From Mariprofundaceae bacterium (GTDB lineage Bacteria > Pseudomonadota > Zetaproteobacteria > Mariprofundales > Mariprofundaceae): a stretch of DNA of 7,188 nucleotides. Shown here in pieces: positions 1 through 6,610 of this stretch; the stretch's first letter is position 1, and each line of letters starts with the position of its first letter. The notes under the pieces are model-generated. The model was not told the DNA's origin. It made no database searches and saw only the letters and a list, made by a program, of their open reading frames with translations. The stretch covers positions 1-7,188 of the forward strand of contig WFOJ01000098.1 in NCBI GenBank assembly GCA_015488125.1, given 5' to 3'. The position numbers were made by a program, and so were the translations under genes.

Positions 1-3
1 CTG

Positions 4-9
4 CCTCCT
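4..9 (-). promoter_or_regulatory. Shine-Dalgarno sequence of a gene starting beyond the left edge
   Basis: On the minus strand this reads AGGAGG, a full-strength ribosome binding site, three bases from the window edge and about 75 bp past the stop of the aminopropyltransferase-like gene. A start codon would fall within a few bases outside the window. The inference is that another co-directional gene follows, perhaps in the same transcript. It cannot be confirmed here because the start codon is not visible. Confidence 0.4.
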
Positions 10-82
10 AGAAAACACCGACCGAACTATACCCTGTAAAAATGCTTATACCAGAAGAAAAAAATAGGGCTTTGCCTTTTCG

Positions 83-1618
83 TCAGCGACCGTAATGCGA
101 CCAGCCAGACAAATAATAACCAAGTAAAACAGGGTGGTCCATGGCATTGATCGCCACATTTTGCCGCTGTATATCTTTGGCAAACAGTATCAGCGAGGGA
201 AACATTTCCGGCTGTAGATAGCGCGTTTTTACCTGTAAGCGTGGCTGTTCTGCCAATGGTGTGTTGCTGGCCAGAACAAACCCCCAGTCACCGAAGGAAG
301 GCACATATACATGATAGGGGAGACTCACCGGGAAGGCAGCAGCTTCTAGCGTTCGCACAATACACCAGAACGCCCTGGTAGCATAATAGGGACTGGTCGC
401 CTGGGTGACAAACATGCCATCCCTCATCAGATGCTGGCGCACCAAATGGTAAAACTGCGTGCTGTAGAGGCGCGTGAGTGAAATATTGTTCGGGTCGGGA
501 AGGTCGCTGATGATCAGATCAAAGCGCTCCTGAGCCTGTCGCAACCAAACGAAAGCATCCTGATGAATGATGTGCACCCGTGGATCATCAAGACTGTGAG
601 CATTAAGCTGACGCAACAAGGGATGCCGACGCGCCAGCCGGGTCATGGCCGGATCGAGATCGACCAGCGTAATGCGTTCAATGTCAGGGTATTTCAACAG
701 TTCCCGCACCGCCAGTCCGTCGCCTGCGCCCAGCAATAACACCCGATGCACCGGCTGCCGGTGCAGGCCAAGCGGCACATGCACCAGCGCTTCGTGATAG
801 CGATATTCATCGACAGAGGAAAATTGCAGATTACCGTTGATAAACAGGCGTATATCATCGCGATCACGCGTCATCACAATATGCTGGTAAAGGCTTTGTT
901 CACTATAGATGATGCGCGCCTGATACAGACTGCTGTCCCAGAACTTCAGCGCTTGGGCGGAGAACAGCAGCATGGCCAGCAATAACAAACTGACCAGCAG
1001 GGTCAGCCATCGCAATCGTCGCAGCACAAGGCGCAAAGGCAGGCGAAACACATAAAGCACCACCACGGCAATACTCATATTGACCAACCCGAATAACAGC
1101 GACGACTGATAAACGCCAAACAGTGGCAACAGCACAAAGGGAAAGGCCAGTGTGGCGATCAAGGCCCCCATATAGTCCAGCGACAGCACATGGGCGATAT
1201 TGATGCGTAATTGACGATAAGGCTCCATCAGGCGTGTCAGCAGCGGAATTTCCATGCCAATCAACACCCCAATAAGTAAGGTGAGCAACGAAAAAACAGC
1301 TATAAACCCCTGATCCAGACTATAGGCAAGATACAGCACTGGCACGCTGAGACCGCCGGCCAGCCCTAGCATCAGCTCGATGATGATAAAACGCGCTAGC
1401 AATTGCTGCTGCATGTATTTGGAAAGCCAGGAACCAGCGCCCATGGCCGCCATATACAGACCAATGGTCAGCGAAAACCAGGTCACGCTGTCACCCAGGA
1501 AATAAGAGGTCGTGGTGGCGATCAACAGCTCATAAACAATAGAGCACAGACCCGCCACAAAGGTCGCATACATCAAGGTCAGGCGATGACGATATCCCTC
1601 ACGATCCGTGATATTCAT
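83..1618 (-). CDS. Membrane-anchored spermidine synthase-like aminopropyltransferase
   Basis: This 511-residue protein has an N-terminal membrane part and a C-terminal Rossmann aminopropyltransferase domain. About seven hydrophobic segments fill residues 15-222. The soluble domain (about 235-511) carries the spermidine synthase landmarks: NGNLQFSSVDEYRYHE (261-276), the nucleotide-binding loop GAGDG (297-301, usually GGGDG), VDLDP (319-323), DA at 354-355, and DLPDP at 372-376 matching the catalytic D-x-x-D-P segment. Classical enzymes move an aminopropyl group from decarboxylated S-adenosylmethionine to putrescine; membrane-fused members are poorly characterised, so the acceptor is open. Stand-alone SpeE is about 280-310 residues; the extra length is the membrane part. 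There is no clear Shine-Dalgarno before the ATG. The gene lies 81 bp after the zinc-ribbon gene, behind a hairpin, and is probably co-transcribed. No decarboxylase partner (speD, speA) is in view. Family call is firm, substrate uncertain. Confidence 0.85.
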   Translation of the reverse strand: MNITDREGYRHRLTLMYATFVAGLCSIVYELLIATTTSYFLGDSVTWFSLTIGLYMAAMGAGSWLSKYMQQQLLARFIIIELMLGLAGGLSVPVLYLAYSLDQGFIAVFSLLTLLIGVLIGMEIPLLTRLMEPYRQLRINIAHVLSLDYMGALIATLAFPFVLLPLFGVYQSSLLFGLVNMSIAVVVLYVFRLPLRLVLRRLRWLTLLVSLLLLAMLLFSAQALKFWDSSLYQARIIYSEQSLYQHIVMTRDRDDIRLFINGNLQFSSVDEYRYHEALVHVPLGLHRQPVHRVLLLGAGDGLAVRELLKYPDIERITLVDLDPAMTRLARRHPLLRQLNAHSLDDPRVHIIHQDAFVWLRQAQERFDLIISDLPDPNNISLTRLYSTQFYHLVRQHLMRDGMFVTQATSPYYATRAFWCIVRTLEAAAFPVSLPYHVYVPSFGDWGFVLASNTPLAEQPRLQVKTRYLQPEMFPSLILFAKDIQRQNVAINAMDHPVLLGYYLSGWSHYGR

Positions 1619-1668
1619 GTGGCCCGAATTTGTACCATGGGGGCAAACAACAAGGAAAGCGGGTGAAT

Positions 1669-1700
1669 AAACGCCTTGATGCAGTGTGCAAGTGGCGTTT
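1669..1700 (-). terminator. Hairpin after the DUF3426 gene, weak terminator or attenuator
   Basis: Seven-base arms AAACGCC and GGCGTTT form a perfect inverted repeat around an 18-base loop. The upstream arm (in the minus direction) begins at the TAA stop of the zinc-ribbon gene. Only a short TTTATT follows rather than a strong U-tract, so it is at best a partial terminator that could lower expression of the downstream aminopropyltransferase gene, or an mRNA-stabilising 3' hairpin. Confidence 0.3.
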
Positions 1701-2659
1701 TAGTCACCAGGTATGGCGCGTAGGGATACACGCAGTGCGCGTCTGGCATCCAGCCCATGCAATACGAGAATAAAGTGACGTGATTCACCGGCAGCGACGG
1801 GACGCTGATCGTACCACTCAGGTTTAAGTTGACCGTTTGCCGCGATCGCCTCGTCAAGATGTTGGCTGGCAACAGAATGCAGGATATGTGGTTGTTCAGG
1901 TGCATCTGCAAACACAGCTTCAAAACGAGGTAACGGCAGTGGCAGGCGCAAACGGTTTTCAACTTGACCTTCAAACACCAGCACCTGTGGTTGACCTTCG
2001 CCGGCACGTTCCCAGTGCATGGTAATGTTTTGCTCATCTACCCACCAGTCACTTTCGCTGGCCAAATGACTTAGGCCAGTTTTCAGTAACACCGAACGCA
2101 CCACAGGGTGATGGATCCACGCTTCACGCTGCACCCACAAACCTGCAGCAGCTAGCGCCAGTAACAGCACCAATAACCATGGCCAAATACGGTGCTTGCG
2201 GCGCTTTGGCGGCGCAATCGTGGCCTGTTCTTCTGCAGTAGGTGCTGTAACAGGAGCGTTTTTTTCGTCATCTTCGACAGGAGAAGGCTCAGCAGAAGGC
2301 GATATGGTTGCTTCATCGACGGTAGTCGATATTTCACTATCTTCTGGTTCCGGTTCCGACGCTGGCTCTGATGTTGCTGCCTCATCCGTTGTTGTTTCCC
2401 TTTCTGCTTCCGGCTCCAGGATGCCGGCATCAGACAATTCCGATAGATTCAGGTCAAAATATGCATCTTGTGGCGTGCTGACGGCCTCCTCGGCTGCCGC
2501 TTCCGGTGCCGGTGCTGTTTGGGCAGGCAACAACTGGCCATCCACATCCAGATAAAATTCGTGCTGGCAGGCACTACACTGACAAAGCACCAGCGTGCTT
2601 TGCTGCTGCAAGCGATAGCCTGTGCCACAAGCAGGGCAGGTGATGTTAATGCTGTTCAT
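1700..2659 (-). CDS. MJ0042-type zinc-ribbon, single-pass DUF3426 membrane protein
   Basis: The 319-residue product has four recognisable parts. An N-terminal zinc ribbon (7-36) has C8-x2-C11 and C28-x2-C31, with an extra C26, as in the MJ0042 finger. A long linker (about 48-150) is rich in Ala, Glu, Asp, Ser, Thr and Pro, strongly acidic and probably disordered. A basic patch PKRRKHR (151-157) precedes one transmembrane helix (about 158-176). The C-terminal domain resembles DUF3426, with EGQVENRLRLPLPLPRFEAVF (230-250) and VAAGESRHF (288-296). By the positive-inside rule the finger and linker should be cytoplasmic and DUF3426 periplasmic. The family's function is not established. The start ATG overlaps the 3' end of thiO by 14 bp, so translation is probably coupled. 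There is no strong Shine-Dalgarno. The architecture is common in proteobacteria; a role as a sensor or scaffold would be speculation. Confidence 0.85.
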   Translation of the reverse strand: MNSINITCPACGTGYRLQQQSTLVLCQCSACQHEFYLDVDGQLLPAQTAPAPEAAAEEAVSTPQDAYFDLNLSELSDAGILEPEAERETTTDEAATSEPASEPEPEDSEISTTVDEATISPSAEPSPVEDDEKNAPVTAPTAEEQATIAPPKRRKHRIWPWLLVLLLALAAAGLWVQREAWIHHPVVRSVLLKTGLSHLASESDWWVDEQNITMHWERAGEGQPQVLVFEGQVENRLRLPLPLPRFEAVFADAPEQPHILHSVASQHLDEAIAANGQLKPEWYDQRPVAAGESRHFILVLHGLDARRALRVSLRAIPGD

Positions 2660-3794
2660 TGACTGGATACCCCGTTATGTGATTGACACGGATGTTGCGA
2701 TCCACAGCAAAGGGGGTAACATCCACAGGCATATCCCCCTGTTGTAACATCATGCGCGTTACAATCTCTGCCGTTATCGGTGCCAAAGCCACGCCATTAC
2801 GGTAATGACCTGTTGCCACCCATAGACCCGGATATTGCTCTACTGGACCAATAAACGGCATGCCATCGGGGCTGCCCGGACGAAAGCCCATCCATTGCTG
2901 TTCGATTTCCAGATCAGCAAGGCCGGGGGCAATGCGCATCAGCGCATCAAGCAATGCATGCACACCACTAACGGTATTGCCTCGCCGAAAACCATTGTCT
3001 TCCATACTAGCTCCCACCAGCACACGACCATCAAGCCGTGGTACCAGATACACCCGGTCATGCTTGATAATGTGGTGAATATGCATTTGGTTGCCCTTAA
3101 GCAGCACAATCTGCCCCTTAACCGGACGCACAGGCAACGAAAAACCGATTCGCCGGGCAAACAGACCACTCCAGCTACCACAGGCAAGCAGCACGGCATC
3201 AGCTTCCAGCCGCTGTTGACCCATGGTGACGCCACACACCTGTTCACCTCGACGCAACAGGCCATCCACATTGCAATCTTCCCGAATGGAAACCTTATAT
3301 GTTTCCAGAACAGCGCGAACTGCCTTAAGCAAACGAGGGTTACGCAATTGGGCAACATCGGGCCAGTAACAGGCTGAACGCAATCCCTGTTCCGTCAGAC
3401 AAGGTTCATGCTGCCGGCATGCCACTGGCGACAGGCGTTCGGCAGACCAGGCAAAGCGCTGACTCCAGCGGAATGCAGCCTGTTCATGGTCGCTCTGATC
3501 CTCTTCAAAAAAGGGGATCAACATGCCTGAACGATACCATTGCATGGAAATACCCGTCTCGGTCAACAAAAAATCCTGTAACGCCGGATACATTTTCAAG
3601 CTGGCTTGAACCAAATGGGTGAATGCATCCGGGTACAACCACGGTTGAATCGGACAAAGAATACCGGCACCAGCCCATGAAGCTTCCATACCCGTGCGAC
3701 CACGTTCGAGGATGACCGGATCAGCTCCCCGTTGCTTCAGAAACAATGCTGTCAGGCATCCGATGATGCCACCACCAATAATGGCTACGCGCAT
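2646..3794 (-). CDS. thiO: Glycine oxidase ThiO (FAD-dependent, thiamine thiazole synthesis)
   Basis: A 382-residue DAO-family flavoenzyme. It begins with the dinucleotide-binding fold VAIIGGGIIG (3-12) and has the ThiO-type flavin contact EASWAGAGILCP followed by PWLYPD near residues 37-57. Further matches are the central RPVKGQ, then VGASMEDNGF, GFRPGSPDGMPFIGP and the C-terminal GHYRNGVALAP. ThiO oxidises glycine to the imine used with ThiS thiocarboxylate and deoxyxylulose phosphate by ThiG to make the thiazole of thiamine, releasing hydrogen peroxide. Length is normal for the family. No thiS, thiG or thiE is in the window, so the pathway must be completed elsewhere, or the enzyme may act on another amine. 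It sits 66 bp after recF and overlaps the DUF3426 gene. The start is fixed by a strong Shine-Dalgarno. Confidence 0.9.
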   Translation of the reverse strand: MRVAIIGGGIIGCLTALFLKQRGADPVILERGRTGMEASWAGAGILCPIQPWLYPDAFTHLVQASLKMYPALQDFLLTETGISMQWYRSGMLIPFFEEDQSDHEQAAFRWSQRFAWSAERLSPVACRQHEPCLTEQGLRSACYWPDVAQLRNPRLLKAVRAVLETYKVSIREDCNVDGLLRRGEQVCGVTMGQQRLEADAVLLACGSWSGLFARRIGFSLPVRPVKGQIVLLKGNQMHIHHIIKHDRVYLVPRLDGRVLVGASMEDNGFRRGNTVSGVHALLDALMRIAPGLADLEIEQQWMGFRPGSPDGMPFIGPVEQYPGLWVATGHYRNGVALAPITAEIVTRMMLQQGDMPVDVTPFAVDRNIRVNHITGYPVNEQH

Positions 3795-3801
3795 TTAAGC
3801 T

Positions 3802-3807
3802 CTCCTT
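3802..3807 (-). promoter_or_regulatory. Strong ribosome binding site of thiO
   Basis: The minus strand reads AAGGAG seven bases before the thiO ATG. It is the best Shine-Dalgarno in this gene cluster and supports the chosen start. It lies in the 66 bp gap after recF, where I see no terminator hairpin, so read-through from recF is likely. Confidence 0.75.
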
Positions 3808-3860
3808 CTTCCGCCTGCCAAACACAGCCTAATTTTTCGCATATTGAATGCAAGCGCGTA

Positions 3861-4916
3861 TCATTCACGGTGATGCACGGTCATGCAATGTACGTGCGTT
3901 TCTTTGGCAAGGCTGAATTCACCAGGGATACTGAGTAAGAGCTGGCCGGGGAAGGATTGTAGTCGCCGTAGCACCTGAAGTTGGCGTCGGGAATCCAGTG
4001 CCTCCAACGCATCATCAAGGAGTAATAATGGCCAGCTTCCACGTGCCTGCTGACGTACCTGGCATTCAGCAAGCCTGAGCGCCAGCGCGACCAAACGCTG
4101 TTGGCCACGTGAACCGGCACGTCGAACTTCATGGCCACGCCAAAGAATAAGCAGGTGATCGGCATGAGGTCCCAGACGGCAACGTCCCAGGCGGCGATCC
4201 TCATGGCGTCCGGCGCTCAACTGTTGCTGCCATGCATGAACATCCGCCGGTGCTGTTTCGTTCACAGACAATTGCAATGTGCCCTCGACGAGTGTTTCCT
4301 CCTCGCGTAGCGCCTGGTTGATCGCCTGACAGAGGGCCGAGCGTGCCCTTCGCCAGTGTTGACCATGGCGCACCAGTTGCGCTTCCCAGGCATCAAGCTC
4401 ATCAGTGCGTGACGATTGCCGCAACAGACGAGAGCGTTGCATCAACGCCCGTAAATAAGCCCGGTGGTGGTGTTGCACGCCGCTTTCACACATCATGGTC
4501 AGGGCATCCAGCCAGCGTCGGCGGTCGGCGGCCACGCCGGTGACCAGCGGCCGCCCTTGTGGGGCATCCACCACCACAGGTAACAGTTCGGTTAATTCCC
4601 GGCGTAACGATACCCGCTGTCCCTGCATACTAGCCTGGAGCTGATTGCGTCGTCCCTGCAACTGAATGCGTAGCGGGCCGTAGCGTTGCCACACCCCTTC
4701 GATCATGAAGCATTCGCATGGCCAGCGCGTCAACGATGGATCCTTGCCTTGCCGGAAGGATCGGCCATGAGCCATCAGGGCAATGGCTTCAAGCAGGCTG
4801 GTTTTACCACAGCCATTGTCGCCATGGATAACAGTCAATCCGGGCGGGAACCGCCATTGTCCACGTTGATGACAGCGAAAATCATGCAGGCGGAGTTCCT
4901 TGATTTGAATACGCAT
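3861..4916 (-). CDS. recF: DNA replication and repair ATPase RecF
   Basis: A 351-residue ABC/SMC-type ATPase of normal RecF length (about 360). It starts with MRIQIKELRLHDFRCH and has Walker A GDNGCGKTS (32-40), then the RecF-typical GRSFRQGKDPSLTR. The central LTELLPVVVDAPQGRPLVTG segment is followed by ADRRRWLDAL (129-138) and the RAYLRALMQRSRLLRQ helix. RLGPHADHLLI (about 246-256), the signature SRGQQ (269-273), Walker B LLLLDD (297-302) and D-loop EALD (305-308) complete the ATPase. RecF loads with RecO and RecR at single-strand gaps behind stalled forks to place RecA. The gene usually lies in dnaA-dnaN-recF-gyrB; here it is 8 bp downstream of ruvX and ahead of thiO. The Shine-Dalgarno before the ATG is weak, which suggests coupling to ruvX. 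The C-terminal third is Arg- and Gln-rich, and all ATPase motifs appear intact. Confidence 0.92.
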   Translation of the reverse strand: MRIQIKELRLHDFRCHQRGQWRFPPGLTVIHGDNGCGKTSLLEAIALMAHGRSFRQGKDPSLTRWPCECFMIEGVWQRYGPLRIQLQGRRNQLQASMQGQRVSLRRELTELLPVVVDAPQGRPLVTGVAADRRRWLDALTMMCESGVQHHHRAYLRALMQRSRLLRQSSRTDELDAWEAQLVRHGQHWRRARSALCQAINQALREEETLVEGTLQLSVNETAPADVHAWQQQLSAGRHEDRRLGRCRLGPHADHLLILWRGHEVRRAGSRGQQRLVALALRLAECQVRQQARGSWPLLLLDDALEALDSRRQLQVLRRLQSFPGQLLLSIPGEFSLAKETHVHCMTVHHRE

Positions 4917-4924
4917 GCCACTAC

Positions 4925-5353
4925 TTAATGCCCATGCCGTCGCAGCGTGGCGATAAAATCTTCGAGAATGACAGCGGCCGCCGTCTGGTCGAGACGCTCA
5001 CGCACTTTTTTTTCATTCAGTCCCTGGGCAAACAAACGTTCGCGGGCTGTCCACGTAGAGAGTCGTTCATCTTGAAAATATTGTGGTAAAGGGCAATATG
5101 CTGCCAGTTCCCTGGCTGCCTGACGGCAATCATCAGCCTGTTTGCCTTCGCTGCCGTCCATATTGCGCGGCAGTCCGATGACCAGACTGCGACTGCCGTA
5201 TTTGCAGGCCAGTTGTTGTACCTGCTGCGGCCAGATGCGATCATTACGGTACAGGCAGCGAACGCCTCGGCATGCCAGGCCAAGACTATCGCAAACGGCT
5301 ACACCAATGCGCTTCATGCCAATATCCAGCGCCAGTGCAGGGAGTTCGGCCAT
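4925..5353 (-). CDS. ruvX: RuvX/YqgF pre-16S rRNA nuclease, Holliday junction resolvase-like
   Basis: This 142-residue protein matches the YqgF family (about 138-150) end to end. It shows ALDIGMKRIGVAV (8-20), with the aromatic residue usual after Asp replaced by Ile. It also has VIGLPRNMDGSEG (58-70), the DERLST box (96-100 region) and the C-terminal RLDQTAAAVILEDFI (120-133). Likely metal-binding acids of the RNase H-like fold are D10, E97 and D122. Known roles in the family are maturation of the 16S rRNA 5' end and, in some bacteria, processing of branched DNA. The ATG follows the stop of the oxidoreductase gene by two bases (TGACCATG) with no clear Shine-Dalgarno, so translation is probably coupled. 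recF follows after 8 bp, which places both in one transcript. Confidence 0.92.
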   Translation of the reverse strand: MAELPALALDIGMKRIGVAVCDSLGLACRGVRCLYRNDRIWPQQVQQLACKYGSRSLVIGLPRNMDGSEGKQADDCRQAARELAAYCPLPQYFQDERLSTWTARERLFAQGLNEKKVRERLDQTAAAVILEDFIATLRRHGH

Positions 5354-5355
5354 GG

Positions 5356-6072
5356 TCAGAAGTTCAGTAAAATCTGTGAATCATTAAAACCCAGCCGATG
5401 CAACACATCCTTGCAGCCTTCGATCATGGGGGTCATGCCGGCAAGGCAGGCGACCGTGTTAACAGGCGAGGGAGCAAGCTTTTCCAGTGAATGCTGCACA
5501 TAGCCGATCGGGCCACTCCAGCCCTCTTCAGCCTGCGGCAGCGTTGTGTGAACCTCGATGTCATGACTGGTCAGGGCATTGGTTTCATCAACCAGCAGTC
5601 GATGCAGGCTGGTTAAAAACCCAGCGTGAATCGAGACCTTGCCGAAATCGCCACGTTGACGCACAATGCTTCGCCAGAGACTACGCAAAGGCGCAATACC
5701 CGTGCCAACACCCACGAGTAAAACATTGCGATGACGCATGGCTTCAAGATCGAAGCCTTTGCCCATGGGGCCATCAAGCTCAATCTCCGCCCCCTTTTCC
5801 AGTTGGCAAAGGTATTGTGCCATGTCGCCGGATTGTTTAACGACAAAATCATAACCGTTTTCATCGTCTGGCGATGAGGCGATGGCAAAATACGCCGGTG
5901 CGGGCTTGCGAAGGCTCGGAATACCAAGGCGCACACATTGGCCATGGATGAATGGACGCCGAGTTTCACCAGCCAATGGGATCAGCCGGATCAGGTGGAC
6001 TGAATCATCGCATCGCGGGTCGGTGAGAAGTTGGGAACTTTCCAGCTTCATACGAAAAGGAGAGGGTAACAC
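5356..6072 (-). CDS. FAD/NAD(P)-binding oxidoreductase, ferredoxin-NADP reductase fold
   Basis: The 238-residue protein is a bare two-domain flavin reductase. The FAD-binding barrel (about 8-105) holds PAYFAIASSPDD (59-70) in place of the usual R-x-Y-S/T flavin motif, and GPMGKGF (101-107). The NAD(P) domain has LLVGVGTGIAPLRSL (118-132) and CLAGMTPMIEGC (209-220), and ends with an aromatic residue in ILLNF. The AYFAIAS motif recalls the FNR-like subgroup that includes the plant pKIWI502 proteins. No C-terminal cysteine cluster is present, so it is unlike PyrK, and no ferredoxin domain is fused. It probably moves electrons between NAD(P)H and an unidentified carrier. The start chosen is GTG, supported by AGGA nine bases upstream; an ATG at 6051 (residue 8) is the alternative but lacks a Shine-Dalgarno. 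The gene leads the ruvX-recF cluster and lies 109 bp after the hemerythrin gene. Confidence 0.8.
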   Translation of the reverse strand: MLPSPFRMKLESSQLLTDPRCDDSVHLIRLIPLAGETRRPFIHGQCVRLGIPSLRKPAPAYFAIASSPDDENGYDFVVKQSGDMAQYLCQLEKGAEIELDGPMGKGFDLEAMRHRNVLLVGVGTGIAPLRSLWRSIVRQRGDFGKVSIHAGFLTSLHRLLVDETNALTSHDIEVHTTLPQAEEGWSGPIGYVQHSLEKLAPSPVNTVACLAGMTPMIEGCKDVLHRLGFNDSQILLNF

Positions 6073-6081
6073 GGAAAATGA

Positions 6082-6085
6082 TCCT
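6082..6085 (-). promoter_or_regulatory. Ribosome binding site supporting the GTG start of the oxidoreductase
   Basis: The minus strand reads TAGGAT here, with AGGA nine bases before the GTG at 6072. The downstream ATG at 6051 is preceded only by a pyrimidine-rich stretch. This makes the longer, GTG-initiated protein the better choice, though not certain. The surrounding 109 bp gap (6073-6181) shows no terminator and no convincing promoter that I can defend. Confidence 0.45.
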
Positions 6086-6181
6086 ACTGTTATATCATTG
6101 CCATCGTCAGGGCAGTATATACTATGGCCGGAGTGGGGTAGGGTAATGCAAGCGTATGAGCAAGTGATGTTGCCGCGTAAA

Positions 6182-6577
6182 CTACATGCAGTCGCGCAGT
6201 TTGGTGTCGATCTTGATAATGTGATTTACCAACCAGCTATGCAGAAAATCGTGCAATTTCTGAATCAAATCTTCGCTCATTCCTTCTGTTTCAAAGCGTT
6301 GGACATAAGTGGTATAGGCTTTAAGCAGTTTGGTGTGCTGCTCCTTGTTGATGGATGCTGCCGCGCATTTGTGAGTACGCATGCAGATTTCCTCGTAGCA
6401 AAAGTGGCTGCGGGTGAAAATACCCAGATTGGCCAACAGGTTTTTGACGTAACGCTCGTTGATATCTCCAGCCTGCATATGAGCTTCAAGATCGGCCAGA
6501 TACTGAAACAGCACGCGATGCTGTTGATCAATATCAGGGTCACCTGTGCAATACTCATCTTTCCAGTCAATCGTCAT
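6182..6577 (-). CDS. Bacteriohemerythrin (single-domain), one iron ligand substituted
   Basis: A 131-residue single-domain hemerythrin of typical length. Such proteins bind oxygen at a non-heme diiron centre and are thought to store, sense or deliver O2 in the cytoplasm. It shows D15-x-D17-QQH20, H58-F-x2-E62-E63-x2-M66, H81 in KEQH, and H119-IIKI-D124. Counted against the standard set His-His-Glu-His-His-His-Asp, six ligands are present, but position 77, where the family has His (H-x3-H), is Asn (codon AAC). Five cysteines (10, 60, 65, 71, 130) are more than usual. There is no signal peptide, membrane segment or fused sensor domain. The ATG is preceded by AAAGGA at seven bases. The gene is probably transcribed alone or with the downstream oxidoreductase, 109 bp away. 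The fold call is secure; whether it still reversibly binds O2 is not. Confidence 0.92.
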   Translation of the reverse strand: MTIDWKDEYCTGDPDIDQQHRVLFQYLADLEAHMQAGDINERYVKNLLANLGIFTRSHFCYEEICMRTHKCAAASINKEQHTKLLKAYTTYVQRFETEGMSEDLIQKLHDFLHSWLVNHIIKIDTKLRDCM

Positions 6578-6584
6578 AATAATA

Positions 6585-6590
6585 TCCTTT
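6585..6590 (-). promoter_or_regulatory. Ribosome binding site of the hemerythrin gene
   Basis: AAAGGA on the minus strand lies seven bases before the ATG at 6577. It fixes the start and leaves the preceding 300 bp as untranslated leader or intergenic DNA. The AGGA core is also the fourth of a series of AGGA motifs in the leader. Confidence 0.7.
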
Positions 6591-6610
6591 ATTCATTATC
6601 AACAGCCGAT

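Noticed and set aside
57..77. Terminator after the aminopropyltransferase-like gene: GGC-AAA-GCC followed by a run of seven T on the minus strand
   Set aside because: The stem is only three base pairs, too short for an intrinsic terminator, despite the T-run.
1615..2037. 140-codon minus-strand frame overlapping the DUF3426 gene
   Set aside because: It lies in another frame of a gene with clear domains and looks like low-quality cysteine- and histidine-rich shadow sequence.
3866..3885. Ten-base tandem near-repeat (CACGGTGATG, CACGGTCATG) at the 3' end of recF
   Set aside because: It is two copies only, lies within the coding sequence at the variable RecF C-terminus, and is probably chance or a small slippage event.
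6073..6181. Possible promoter in the hemerythrin-oxidoreductase gap (TTGCAT with CATAGT, or TATAAC near the ribosome binding site)
   Set aside because: Spacing is 19 bases with poor -10 match, or no acceptable -35 exists, so it is no better than chance.
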